DNA of 64,000 nucleotides from Agarophyton chilense (GCA_030374765.1 JARGXX010000075.1:1240001-1304000), one strand, 5' to 3'. Counted from the stretch's first letter, positions 23,655 to 34,894 are shown. Translations and numbers: made by a program. Notes: generated by a model not told the origin, from the letters alone.

Positions 23655-24343
23655 TGTTGGCTGTTGACCCTGTGCTGTCACTGAAAACCAAAAGTGCAGG
23701 GGAGCATGGGCTGTTTTGGAGGGTGCCTCTGGAAAAGCGCATATGCGTGTCAGTCGGATCTCAACGTGAACTCGGGCTGTGATTGGCTACTGCAAATGTG
23801 CACATGCAATGTGGTGTGTACAAGTGATATGGCGCTATTGGGTTTGTCTGTTGTACACGTGTGTACGTGGTCTACTTGTACTACTGTGCACGCTGTTCAA
23901 CATGTCCATCTGGTGTACTATGAACACATCTCACAAGGTGTAACGAATGTACTTGGAGAAGAGACGTGACATGTGTATTACAGAAGACTTGGTGTACTGT
24001 GCTGGAACGTGAATGTGTATGGAGGCGGATTGCAATTAGTGTGGGCTGGCATATTGAAATTGTGCACACCTCAGTGTAATTATGGGCTGTGCACTGTTAT
24101 ATTGCCTTGTTGAGCGCTGCAATGAACATTGACTAGGGTTAGTGTCATGCTTGAATATGATTGGTAGTATGGAGGGTCCCTGCTTTGTAGTCTAGGGTTT
24201 ACTTTGGGTTGGAGTCTAGACAGCTGACGTTTTGAAGTAGTATATAAGTGAAAGTTTGAGCGCCTCCAAGTAAATCCAAGCCAGAGCTGGCGAACTTCCT
24301 TTTCATTCCCTCAACCTTTCCTTCAGCATTTCCCTATCCAATA
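23655..24343 (+). repeat. Copia-A 5' LTR, copy 5
   Basis: 689 bp, identical in layout to 11811-12499. TATATAA core promoter at 24241-24247, placing transcription start and R about 75-100 bp before the LTR end. Confidence 0.85.
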
Positions 24344-24358
24344 GGTTATGGGCCCAGC
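24344..24358 (+). promoter_or_regulatory. Primer-binding site, Copia-A copy 5
   Basis: GGTTATGGGCCCAGC directly after the 5' LTR, complementary to the initiator tRNA-Met anticodon arm. Confidence 0.75.
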
Positions 24359-25546
24359 CCCGCTGACCTCTGCCGTATAGTTCATCTCTCGCCGCTCTCC
24401 CGCACCGCCGTTCACCCGTTTCGCTGTTCTATTCTCTTCGTTTCCGCCGCAGTAGCCGTTTCGTCGGGTGTGTGACCGTATCGTGGGTTGGTGTTGGTAT
24501 TTTCTTTCGGTCTTGTGTTCCCCCCTGAGGGCGTTGTGGTGGTAGTGGTTAGACGTTATTATCGTGATTGTGTTTGGGTGCTCGTTGTTGCCCGTTTTTG
24601 TCGATCGCTATCCGTTTCGTTTGGTCTCCCTCTCTCTCGTTGTTTTGTGGATCCTCGCGTCGTGTTTGCGGGTTCTGATCCGAGAGGTTGAGGACCGTGT
24701 TTGTTGAAGTCTGGGCCTAGAGTTCTTGGCTCAGCGTTTGTGTGTGTTTGTGTGTTTGGTCTGCATCTTTGCCTGTGCGACGAGCGGTTGATCCGAGGCA
24801 CTTTGGGTGATTCCTTGTACTCGGGGACGTTAGCCTGGCGGCTTGAACCAAAGCAGATGTACTGTCAAGCGGGTTCCCCACTGGTCCTTTTAGGGCGGAT
24901 AACAGTGACGGTCGAAAGATCTAGTTGAACTTTGCGGGTGCATTTGTGGACGGGGTGCCGTGGCGCACTGCATTTGGCTGGTTGTTTGACTTTGTGTGTG
25001 AGCGCGACCTTTGTGGTTGGGCACTTGGACTGTTGTGAACAGCATCCATAAGGACCTTTTTATCCGCAGTACGCGGGGAGGCGACGTTTCGAAGGCTGAC
25101 CTCCTTTCCAGGATCAGGCCGCGTGCGATCTTCATTGATTGCTCGTTAGAGGCGTATCTTGGTGTTGAAGTAGCTTCGGTTTCGAGGTCGCGCTAGTTCT
25201 TGAAAGAGGCCAGAGAGGGTCAACTTGGTGAAGGCATATCTTCGGTCATCAACCATCCTCTGGAAGCCTCGTAAGGAGCAACGCGCCTTCTCCTTTTGAC
25301 GTGGGAAGAGGTAGACTGCAGAAAACCTTTATCTACTGAGAAGAGCTCTGGGGGCCAGGGGTCCGACCTTTAGGGACGCGGGTATAGGAAGCCCTGCCAG
25401 TGCGCCCGCAGACTATTGTCTGTTCAATCTTGAAGAATTATTTGTTGTTTGTTGTTTTTACTTTGTTGTTGTTGTCTGTTTTTGTTGTTCACTTGTCTGT
25501 TGCTGCCAAGCCATCTCTCTCGGCCTCTTGTGACACTTTGCACAAC
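24359..25546 (+). other. Copia-A leader, copy 5
   Basis: 1.19-kb leader. The first half is T/G-rich and has no conserved frame. The block at 25205-25408 is shared with Copia-B. It is followed by a TTG/TTGTT-rich stretch (about 25438-25495) leading to the gag ATG at 25547. The length is unusual for Copia, whose gag usually starts soon after the primer-binding site, as in element D of this window. Confidence 0.6.
25205..25408 (+). other. Conserved leader block, Copia-A
   Basis: About 204 nt aligning with Copia-B 10462-10665 on its sense strand. Possible pairings seen by eye: GTAGA with TCTAC across an A-rich loop, and CCTCTGG with CCAGGGG. Function unknown; packaging, dimerisation or internal initiation are the usual roles of such leader RNAs. 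Confidence 0.5.
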
Positions 25547-28500
25547 ATGGATTCGTTCAGTGGGGTGAAAATCGAAAAGCTGGTTGAGGATAACTTCCAC
25601 GTATGGAAGCAGAAGATTGAGCTGCTGCTTGCACTCGAGGACCTCTACGGTCACCTCGACTCTGTTAGACCCACTAACGAAGATGAGCTGTCGACCTGGA
25701 AAAAGAAAGATGCCAAGGCCAGAGCTATTATTGGTCTCACACTCAGTGATGAGCCTTTAGATCATGTGCGGGACGCCGACAACGCTCCCGATATGTGGAA
25801 AGCCATTAGCGATGTGTTCCAACGCAAGACTCTGCTCAACAAAATCAACGCCCGACGGTCCTTCTACTCTGCCAAGATGCGTGATGATGAGAAAATGCTA
25901 CAGTTCATCAACGGTGTACGTCATCTGGCATCGGACCTGAAGTGTATGCACGTTGTTGTTGGGGAGGAGGACATCGCTATGGCCATCCTATGCGGACTTC
26001 CGGAAAGATTCGAGCACCTCATCGTGGCAATTGATACCACGATTGGCGATCGTCAACTCACTCTAGAGTTTGTGAAGAGTCGTCTGCTGCAAGAAGAGCA
26101 GCGAATGAACGATCGTGCCAAGGAGGAGCCTGGTGGAAGTGAGGCAGCTTTGGTTGGCAGGCAGTCGCGATGGAAGAACATCGAGTGTCACTATTGTCAT
26201 AAGAAGGGTCATATCCAGAGGAACTGTTTCAAGAAGCAACGTGATGGGGCTAACAGGAATCAGGTCGGTGCTGCTCACCCAACTGTCAATACTGAGCTCA
26301 GCGATGAGCGAGGTACGGGTGGCAACGACTCTGACTTTGTATGTCTCATTGCTACTGGCTTTGATAAAGCCACGAACAGTGACTGGATTGTTGACTCTGG
26401 TGCTACTGCCCACATGACTTTTGACGAATCCATGTTCCAAACATATGATAGTAAGGTGTCTTCTGGCGTTAGCATCGGTAATGATTCCAAACTAGAGTCT
26501 GTTGGTCACGGTAGTGTGGAGCTTGATCTGATTGTGGAAGGGTCCAAACGAAAGTGCCAGCTGAAGCAAGTTGTTCATGTACCGAATTTAAGGTACCATT
26601 TGCTTTCTGTATCGGCGATTTGTGATCTGGGGTGCAAAGAAGTGTTTGAAAAAGAGAAGGTATGTGTATACAAGGGATCAAAAGTGGTTGCCGTGGGGCG
26701 CCGCATCAAAGGCCTATACTACCTTTGCACTGCTGCACACCACTGTACAGATGTAAACAGCGCACTTGTGTCGGACTTGTCACTATGGCATGCTCGAATG
26801 GCTCATGTGAATGTGGATGGTATCAAGCATATGGCGCGAAACAAGGTTGTGTCAAGGCTCAATGTAGACGTTTCGCAGGATTCAGATGTGTGTGGCTCAT
26901 GTGTACTAGGAAAAGCCAGCCGTGCTCCGACTTTCAAGCAAGGGGGGGAACGAGCAAAACACGTACTGGAACTTGTTCACTCCGATGTGTAAGGTCCAGT
27001 AAGTGTGAAATCCTTGGGAGGCTCGCACTACTTCGTCACATTCATCGATGATCACAGTCGTGTCTGCTTCTTCTACATGCTCAAAACTAAGGATGAGGTG
27101 TTCCAGATGTTTCTAAGGTGGCTCAAGTTTGTTCAAAACCAAACTGGCAGACAAGTGAAAACCATCACCGCACGTGAGAGTGTGCTCAAAGCATTGCGCA
27201 CTGACAACGGTGGTGAATATCTGTCACATCGTTTTACCAAAGAACTTGAACGTCACGGTATTGAGCATCAGCGAACTGTGCCTTACAATCCTCAGCAGAA
27301 TGGACTTGCCGAACGGTTCAACCGCACACTCATGGACTTGGTCAGATCGATGTTATGTCACAAGAAATTGCCAAAGCACTTTTGGGCTGAGGCACTGAAT
27401 GTTGCAGTGTATGTGCGCAACCGTGTGACTTGCAAAGCTCTTCCAAGTAGTGTGACACCATATGACCTGTGGCATGGTCAGAAGCCTGATGTGAGCAACC
27501 TGCGTGTGTTTGGGAGCCGATGCTGGTACAAGGTTGTGGATCATAAGCTGAAGAAGCTAGAGGAGCGTGGTGTGGAAGCTATCTTTATTGGGTACACCCG
27601 AGGGTCTCACGGATACAAGTTGTGGGACTCTGAAAAGAAAAAGGTGATTGTATCAAGAGATGTACGGTTTGATGAGTTTTCGGGCTCAGACAACCAGTTT
27701 CGCTATGAGGAAGAAGACTACGCAGACATTGACTTTAGTAATATGTCTAGTCCACATGATACCTCTATATCTGACACATCTAGTGGACCCAGTGATGATG
27801 ACCCTTCTGCGCCTTTGCCTGACTCTGATGATGCTTCTGACAGCACTGTTGATGATTCCGCAGCTGATACACCAGTTGAGCCTGTAGTGCATGAGACACA
27901 ACCTGTTCGTAGGTCCACGCGTGAACGTAGGAAGCCGAGCTCATGGTGGCGTGCAACTGCTCTACTCACTGCCAGTGATGACACCCCGTCGTCATATGAT
28001 GATGCTGTGTCACGTCCTGATTCCGAAGCATGGAAGAAGGCAATGAAGAGTGAGTACCAGTCACTAATTGAGCATGACACATGAGACTTAGTGCCAAGGC
28101 CAGCAGACAGCAACGTGATTTCGTCCAAGTGGGTGTATGTGCAGAAGTATGAAGCAGCACCATCTGGTGAACCAACTATCAGGTACAAGGCTCGTATGGT
28201 TGCTAGAGGATTCCTGCAGATCGAGGGTGTTGACTTTTCTGAAACATATGCACCTGTTGTTAAGTTTACCTCGATCAGGATGATTCTGTCAGTGACTGCT
28301 GTACGAGACTTTCATTTGCACCAGATGGATGTGAAAACAGCTTTTCTGAACGGTGACCTTGAGGAGACAGTGTACATGGAGCAGCCAACAGGTTTTGTGC
28401 AGCAAGGTAACGACGATCTGGTGTGTCGCTTGAAGAAAGCCATCTATGGGCTACGACAGGCACCCAGACAGTGGCATGCAAAGATATACTCGTTCCTTGT

Positions 28501-28706
28501 TGAGGAAATGCAGTTGACGCCAAATGACGCAGATGAGTGTGTGTCCAGCGGAAAGATACTAGAATTTGTTGTTCTAATTGCTGTATACGTTGATGACTTG
28601 CTTATTGCAAGTCCGAGCATGAAGACAATGGATCGTGTAAAGGCAGAGCTGTCGTCTCGGTTCCACATGAAAGACCTCTATCAAGGTCGCATGGTACTCG
28701 GATTCG

Positions 28707-28711
28707 AGATC
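28707..28711. repeat. Target-site duplication AGATC, left
   Basis: AGATC directly before the solo LTR, repeated at 29400-29404 directly after it. Five bases is the usual Copia target duplication. Confidence 0.85.
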
Positions 28712-29399
28712 TGATGGAAAGGGAAAAGCTGAAGGAAAGGTTGAGGGAATGAAAAGGAAGTTCGCCAGCTCTGGCTTGGATTTTCTTGGAGGCGCTCAAA
28801 CTTTCACTTATATACTACTTCAAAACTTCAGCTGTCTAGACTCCAACCCAAAGTAAACCCTAGACTACAAAGCAGGGACACTCAATACTACCAATCATAT
28901 TCAAGCATGACATTAAGCCTAGTCAATGTTCATTGCAGCGCACAACAAGGCAATATACAGTGCACAGCCCATAATTACACTGACATGTGCATAAATTCAA
29001 TATGCCAGCACACACTACTTGCAATCCGCCTCCATACACATTCACATTCCAGCACAGTACACCAAGTCTCCTGTAATACACATGTCACGTCTCTTCTCCA
29101 AATACATTCGTTACACCTTGTGAGATGTGTTCATAGTACACCAGCTGGACATGTTGAACAGCGTGCACAGTAATACAAGTAGACCACGTACACACGTGTA
29201 CCACGGACAAACCCAATAGTGCCATATCACTTGTACACACCACATTGCATGTGCACATTTGCAGTAGCCAATCACAGCCCGAGTTCACGTTGAGATCCGA
29301 CTGACACGCATATGCGCTTTTCCAGAGGCACCCTCCAAAACAGCCCATGCTCCCCTGCACTTTTGGTTTTCAGTGACAGCACAGGGTCAACAGCCAACA
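28712..29399 (-). repeat. Copia-A solo LTR inserted in Copia-A RT
   Basis: 688-bp LTR in reverse orientation, flanked by AGATC on both sides, inside RT coding sequence that resumes after it. It is a remnant of an insertion reduced by LTR-LTR recombination. Over most of its length it is nearly identical to the 3' LTR 30286-30973, while the LTRs at 5025 and 16868 are a slightly different subtype. It is also the right-hand partner in the tandem-duplication model. Confidence 0.9.
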
Positions 29400-29404
29400 A
29401 GATC
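29400..29404. repeat. Target-site duplication AGATC, right
   Basis: Second copy of the 5-bp duplication flanking the solo LTR. Confidence 0.85.
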
Positions 29405-30275
29405 CACCGTGACAGAGTTAAGCGAGAGTTGTATCTGACTCAGTCTGCGTACACACAAAAGGTCTTGGAACGTTTTGGCATGCACCAGTCCAAACCAGTT
29501 GACACTCCAATGGAAGTTGGCATGGACCTGTCTGCAATTCAGGATGTACTCAGGGAGGTGCCGTACCGTCAGGCAATTGGCTGTCTCATGTACTTGTCTG
29601 TAGGAACTCGTCCAGATATCTCATACGCGGTGTCCAAACTTGCCAAGTATGTTGAGAAACCTGGAGAGATTCACTGGAAGGCAGTCAAACGTGTGCTTCG
29701 CTATCTCAACGGTACTTGTACATTTGGTCTCACCTACGGCTTGAACACCGATTTGGCACTTCACGGCTACGTGGACTCTGACTGGGCAGGCGATGTTGCA
29801 AACCGCAAGTCTACCAGTGGGTACTTGTTCATGATGGCTGGAGGTCCTGTGTCATGGTGTTCACGTCAGCAAGAAGTGGTTGCACTGTCTAGTGCTGAAG
29901 CTGAGTATGTGAGTCTGTGCAGTGGTTCCAAAGAGGCCATCTGGCTTAGGCGTATGTGGAATGGCATCGGCATAGTCATTGGAGTAGAAGTGGACGATTC
30001 TGTAAAGTTGCTTGTTGAACCAACGCCTGTATATGTTGACAACCAAGGGTGCATTGACCTTGCCCGAAATGGCGTTGTCAACAAGCGTACCAAGCATATC
30101 GACATTCGTTTTCACTTTACTCGAGAAGCTCTACGTGACAAGTCGATTGTGTTGTTCTACTGCCCTACCGATTGCATGACTGCCGATATGCTCAACAAAC
30201 CACTTTGCCGTGTGAAGCACGAGAGGTTCCGTGAAGACAGTGGCGTCCGACACCTAGACCTTTGAAGTCAGTGAC

Positions 30276-30285
30276 AGAGGGGGAG
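30276..30285 (+). promoter_or_regulatory. Polypurine tract, Copia-A
   Basis: AGAGGGGGAG immediately before the 3' LTR, the expected primer for plus-strand DNA synthesis. Confidence 0.8.
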
Positions 30286-30973
30286 TGTTGGCTGTTGACC
30301 CTGTGCTGTCACTGAAAACCAAAAGTGCAGGGGAGCATGGGCTGTTTTGGAGGGTGCCTCTGGAAAAGCGCATATGCGTGTCAGTCGGATCTCAACGTGA
30401 ACTCGGGCTGTGATTGGCTACTGCAAATGTGCACATGCAATGTGGTGTGTACAAGTGATATGGCACTATTGGGTTTGTCCGTGGTACACGTGTGTACGTG
30501 GTCTACTTGTATTACTGTGCACGCTGTTCAACATGTCCAGCTGGTGTACTATGAACACATCTCACAAGGTGTAACGAATGTATTTGGAGAAGAGACGTGA
30601 CATGTGTATTACAGGAGACTTGGTGTACTGTGCTGGAATGTGAATGTGTATGGAGGCGGATTGCAAGTAGTGTGTGCTGGCATATTGAATTTATGCACAT
30701 GTCAGTGTAATTATGGGCTGTGCACTGTATATTGCCTTGTTGTGCGCTGCAATGAACATTGACTAGGCTTAATGTCATGCTTGAATATGATTGGTAGTAT
30801 TGAGTGTCCCTGCTTTGTAGTCTAGGGTTTACTTTGGGTTGTAGTCTAGACAGCTGAAGTTTTGAAGTAGTATATAAGTGAAAGTTTGAGCGCCTCCAAG
30901 TAAATCCAAGCCAGAGCTGGCGAACTTCCTTTTCATTCGCTCAACCTTTCCTTCAGCGTTTCTCTTTCCATCA
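30286..30973 (+). repeat. Copia-A 3' LTR, copy 5
   Basis: 688 bp, TGTTGG...CCATCA. TATATAA at 30871-30877, CGCATATGCG at 30369-30378, ATTGG at 30413-30417 and an ACACGTGT palindrome near 30486. It forms an 688-bp inverted repeat with the solo LTR at 28712-29399. It ends against a Harbinger-like fragment. Confidence 0.9.
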
Positions 30974-31425
30974 CCGAGAGCCCAAATTGAAACGATCATG
31001 TCCACAAGTCCAATCCACATATTACTTCCATGCGAACTGTTGGTGCTCCATCTTTTCCTTTCATGATTCTCTGAAATGACTTCGGGCATTTCTTCCACAT
31101 CTAACCAGCACAGTCCAGGCACCCCAGACACCCTGGGAAGCCAGCATCATTAATCGCCTTTTCAATATTGGGAATATCCTGTGGAGTTGGTGCACGGAGA
31201 TAGATTTTCCCGAAAATAAGCGGTAGAGCTTACAAAAAGCCTCCAAACAAAGTGCAGCACTCGATTCGGACATGTCGAACAGATCATCCGCAAGATCTCC
31301 TGGAATAACATATTATATTTGGCGGAGGGCACATACCACCTTGAGCGGTAGAGTGGTACCGAGTTTCCCACAAGCATCTGGTCGGAGTCCCTAGCTCAGA
31401 TAGGGAGTTAATAGAACCGCGCCAT
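30974..31425 (-). pseudogene. PIF/Harbinger-type transposase fragment
   Basis: Minus-strand remnant of a Harbinger (plant-transposon-protein/HARBI1-like) DDE transposase. One frame gives GDLADDLFDMSESSAALCLE; the next frame gives APTPQDIPNIEKAINDAGFP, then GCLGCLDCAG, KKCPKSFQ, GKDGAPTVRMEVICGLDLW and FQFGLS. The order matches the family: helical part, then a G-x-D motif, then GKDG..R.EV. A +1 frame change near 31220 and two TAG/TGA stops (after DCAG and after GLDLWT) show it is dead. The Copia-A 3' LTR cuts it on the C-terminal side, so the remaining catalytic part is missing. The right limit is uncertain. Confidence 0.7.
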
Positions 31426-34400
31426 TTAGAATACGAATAAATAGGTCTTACGACAAACGGAAGCGTCTTTCGAAGGCTGCAGAGGGCTGTTCAAGATCTT
31501 TAGAAGAAGTTTCAGGACAGCGGAGATGTTCAGGGCAGAAGTACTTCTTAGTTTCGAGAAATGTTGCCCGCTCGACCAGGAAACGAGCCTGCACATTTGA
31601 CTTGTTTCTGTGACACAGACGCAAGAGTAATCATTTTTTGCCATATCGCACCAGTCATCTTCTCATTAGAAGCAGTTTATTTTCTCGACCAAAGAATTAT
31701 TTAGAACGTTTTGGAGCCAATGTTTCCTTGAACGAAAGGCAGAAAAATAGGGCTGATAGAGAATGGCGCTTTGATAAGGACGGAACAAGGAAGGCTCTAT
31801 TTCCCAGGTTGCGCGAGAGAGGCGGGACGGAACTCCTGTGCACAAAGAAAGACCTCGAGCTTTACACGAAGAAAAACCTCTAGCTTTTCGAAGCGAGCCA
31901 AAGAGACGCGCTGGTGCCTCAGGGCACACGAAGTTGATGCAAACAGGAAGAGTGCGTCCCAACCAATCAATGAACGATTAGGCAGGAGGGTACAGCGTCG
32001 GCTATAGTTGAAAGCTCCAGAGGGGCGGTGTAAAGAAGCAAAGTAGACGCATCAGGTGCGAGTGCCCAGCGATGGAAACAGTCGAAAGAGGGCACAAAGC
32101 GGTTTCCCAAAACCATAGAAGCGCGGCGATTTGTGAGGGAACGGCAGAAGGAAGGTGACAGCGGTAATGAGGCTCTCGACAGTGGCTATGTGGCACCGAA
32201 CAGCAGCCAGAGGCGCCAAAAAGCACGGCAACATGCAGTAGAAAGTGCGGTGCTGCTCGAGAGAGTGGCTGGATGGTACAGGACGGCATGCAAGAGCGCG
32301 GAACATCGCAATGGGTGCTCGGTTTACGGTGGAATGGGAAGGGCATAGAGATATCAGTCGATTTGTCCTGGCTAATAGAAGGCGACGCTTGTGGGAATTC
32401 GAGCTTCTACAAGTTCTAATCCGAAAAAAGATTTGGAGTGCCAGGAGGTGAATGGAACAAAACCGTTTTGTGTCGACACTTTTCGTTTTTGAAACACGTA
32501 AATAGACTACTTGTGGAGATGCTTTTAGCCTAGATTGCAAATTGTGAGCATAATGCTTTTTTCCGCTTTTCTGTAATGCACATCTTGATAAATGTATTTA
32601 ATACGGATTGTCAACATTCATTTTTTTAGTGTTTAGCTTGAATCTAGCGTTCTGTATATCTAGCAATCCAAATACGAAAACTAGCAATTTTATACGTGGA
32701 AAATTCATTAAAAAGCTTCATTTTTCTATGTAGACTATGAACATCGGAAAAGGTTTTCGAATGCTTACCATAGACATTCTAGCGTCGAAGTAACGATAAA
32801 ATCCTCTTTCTTTCATTTCTGGTTTGACAGACGCGAGCCAGGGGTGGTTTGATTTCGATGGTAAGTACACCAACCTTTTCTTCCTGCTCTCTGTCTTGAA
32901 TCGACAGTGCCACGTCACGGCGCAAACTACCCACATACGGTCGAAGTGGCCTCGCATCCCGCTTACCCGCCGTAGGTTACCCCACACGGACCGCCATGAA
33001 CATGCTCAAATGGACCTCAAGGATAGAAAATGCCCGAAAGTGAGTGAAAAGTGTAGACTGATGAACGCCCGAACCCTCATTATACCAGGACCCGACCGAT
33101 GGGATACTATCGAGGCTAAAAGCATCGGCGCTGACGCTCCACCACGGAACCCGTTCGATGAGACCTAATAAAATGATGCCCCCCGCTGTGCATCGGTATT
33201 CCGCTGCACGGCCCTCATTTGGATTTAATAAAAAACACGGGTCGTATTTGAGAGTAAGAAGATAGGTGTGTAGTGCAGTGGATATAATCCTCGTAGGGTA
33301 TGAATATTAGAAGTAGCGATAGAGTAGAAAGCATAAGATGCTACAACCCCAGGTCGGCCACGTGTAAGGTCTACAGCGCATTAGTATGTGAGCCCGGCAC
33401 TGCTTCTTGGTACATGGATTCTTTATAGTTTTCGACACGTGGCTATCGCAGCCATAGATGCACATAAGCACCTATCGCCTTGCCAGCTAAAACGTGGTTG
33501 TATCTCAAACACCCCCAAATGGTTTAATTCATCTGTTGGGTCTATTATCTTTCCTAAAAGGCTAGTCTCCGCTATTTCCGATGCTTTGCGCCTGTCTCGT
33601 AGCCATTAGTTACCCTTCGCAGTCTGTTCCTTTTTCAGCGCTTGTGTGTTGCCCATATAATACTTTTACCAGGTCTATTACAGAATAGACTCATCACATG
33701 CACTTCAACGGAGATTAGTCGTGATTACTATCTTATTGGAATTGCCAATCAGCGTAGGCGGCGAAGAAGATGGCCCAAAATTCTACAAAGAGAACGCGAC
33801 TAAGTTGACTTTACGTAGTGTTGTGAAGGTTGAGGTTGACTTCACTTAAGTAGGTTACGCTGAGTTAACTAATACTATTTAACAGTATTTTGCACAGTCT
33901 ACACAGTTCATACAAATAGCTAGTTCTGTGTAAGGGTACTACGAAAAACCTCTTACAAGTCTAACAATCAGCATTTCATTAACCACATCCAGCAACTAAT
34001 CTTGTACCATCTGGTTGCAGGACCAGTTTCCGATGAAAACTTTTCTTGTTTCCCAAAACACTTTTCAAAAAGCAAACTAACATTAGAAATGGATTACTAA
34101 CTCATACAACCTCAAATTTACAGGGATATAAAGGACAAAGGCACTAACTATGGAACGGTGCATGCAATGCCAGGACCGTTTATTTTGTGGTCAAAATTAA
34201 GCAGAAAATAAGGATTTCTTATTTTTCCGCTTGGAAAACGGCCAAACTGACAACTTTACAAGGTCAAAATCTTCAAAATGCGTGGATAAAAGTATAATCT
34301 TATTATTCGGAGCAATTCTACTCATTTGAAACCATAAAGCGGGCGCATTTTGCAGCTCAAATGATTGGCAGTCACGAGATATTCAAGAGACTGTGCCCTG

Positions 34401-34867
34401 TACGGCTCCTTGTCTAACATTGGAAAAAAAATGGCAAGCACCAAACCTGGTTGTGAGTCTCGTATTTAGAAAGCCACAAAGGCCAAGAAGAATGGGTTTT
34501 CCTATTCTTGAGGAACTGAAGTATATGCCGTGCCGCACATAAGTCTGAAAAGACTCAGCCATGTGATAATGTGGTATTTGGAGTCTCTAAGGAGTCTTTG
34601 AGTGTGGTATTCTACTGAAGACTGTAGAGGTCTCGGCGCAGTGGGTATCCACAGAAATAAGCCCGAAGAGCGAGTGTCGCCATGCGAGTGACGGTTCTTA
34701 GATAAGAAGAGAGCGCGCGGAAAGCACCCAAGTGTGCTTGAACAATGGGGCAAATACGTGTATTCACGAAGCGGATGTCCAGATGTGGCGGTACGTATTG
34801 CACACGAGATCGGCTCGACAAACCTTGTGACAACACAAATAACCAGGTGACAGTCGAGAAAACAACC
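31426..34867. other. Unique sequence without recognisable genes
   Basis: 3.4 kb with only short open frames that overlap one another on both strands and show no known motif, so I see no gene. Base composition changes along it: moderately GC-rich to about 32450, AT-rich at 32540-32800 and 33640-34500. A minus-strand frame at 34502-34888 could hold decayed coding sequence but I cannot assign it. Confidence 0.5.
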
Positions 34868-34894
34868 CACACACACACACGCACACACACACAG
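34868..34894. repeat. (CA)n microsatellite
   Basis: Interrupted CA dinucleotide run with a single G substitution in the middle. Confidence 0.9.

Larger units (their letters stand above)
16868..28711. repeat. 11.84-kb tandem duplication, unit 2
   Basis: Second direct copy of 5025-16867, 11,844 bp long, same order and orientation throughout, with a few differences per kilobase by eye. Its last element continues past the unit boundary into 3' sequences absent from unit 1. Confidence 0.9.
25547..30265 (+). pseudogene. gag-pol: Copia-A gag-pol polyprotein with nested solo LTR
   Basis: Complete Ty1/Copia domain order. UBN2 gag from 25547; CCHC knuckle 26186-26227; protease DSGA 26393-26404; HHCC finger about 26788-26905; integrase core with acidic residues near 26980 and 27204 and in PQQNGLAERFNRT near 27294; S/D-rich linker about 27720-27900; RT from about 28091 with MDVKTAFLNGDL and YVDD (28586-28597); RT/RNase H connection near 29500 (CLMYLSVGTRPDISYAV); RNase H about 29750-30130 with VDSDWAGD, SSAEAEYVSL and VDNQGCIDL. 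Product and replication site follow the family: particle assembly in the cytoplasm, then reverse transcription and nuclear integration. A fossil with about two breaks plus the inserted LTR. Confidence 0.9.
23655..30973 (+). mobile_element. Copia-A element, copy 5, both LTRs present
   Basis: The most complete Copia-A here: 5' LTR 23655-24343, primer-binding site 24344-24358, leader, gag-pol 25547-30265, polypurine tract 30276-30285 and 3' LTR 30286-30973. A solo LTR-A (28712-29399) is nested in it, leaving about 6.6 kb of native element. About two breaks in gag-pol besides the insertion. The two LTRs differ by roughly 4 % by eye and the outer flanks (CTGCAA, CCGAG) do not match, so the ends may stem from different insertions joined by recombination. 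Confidence 0.85.

Noticed and set aside
33060-33110. CTGATGA followed by CGAAC, a possible hammerhead ribozyme core
   Set aside because: The stem II region is too short and unpaired, the conserved GAAA is absent, and no flanking stems could be drawn.
31426-34867. Possible host gene in the unique region
   Set aside because: Open frames are short, overlap on both strands and show no motif. I could not support an exon structure.
34502-34888. Minus-strand 128-codon frame starting in the CA repeat
   Set aside because: Its start is translated microsatellite and the rest has no recognisable family. Left as unassigned.
34868-34894. CRISPR-like or tandem repeat array
   Set aside because: Simple CA microsatellite. 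No direct repeats with unique spacers anywhere in the window.
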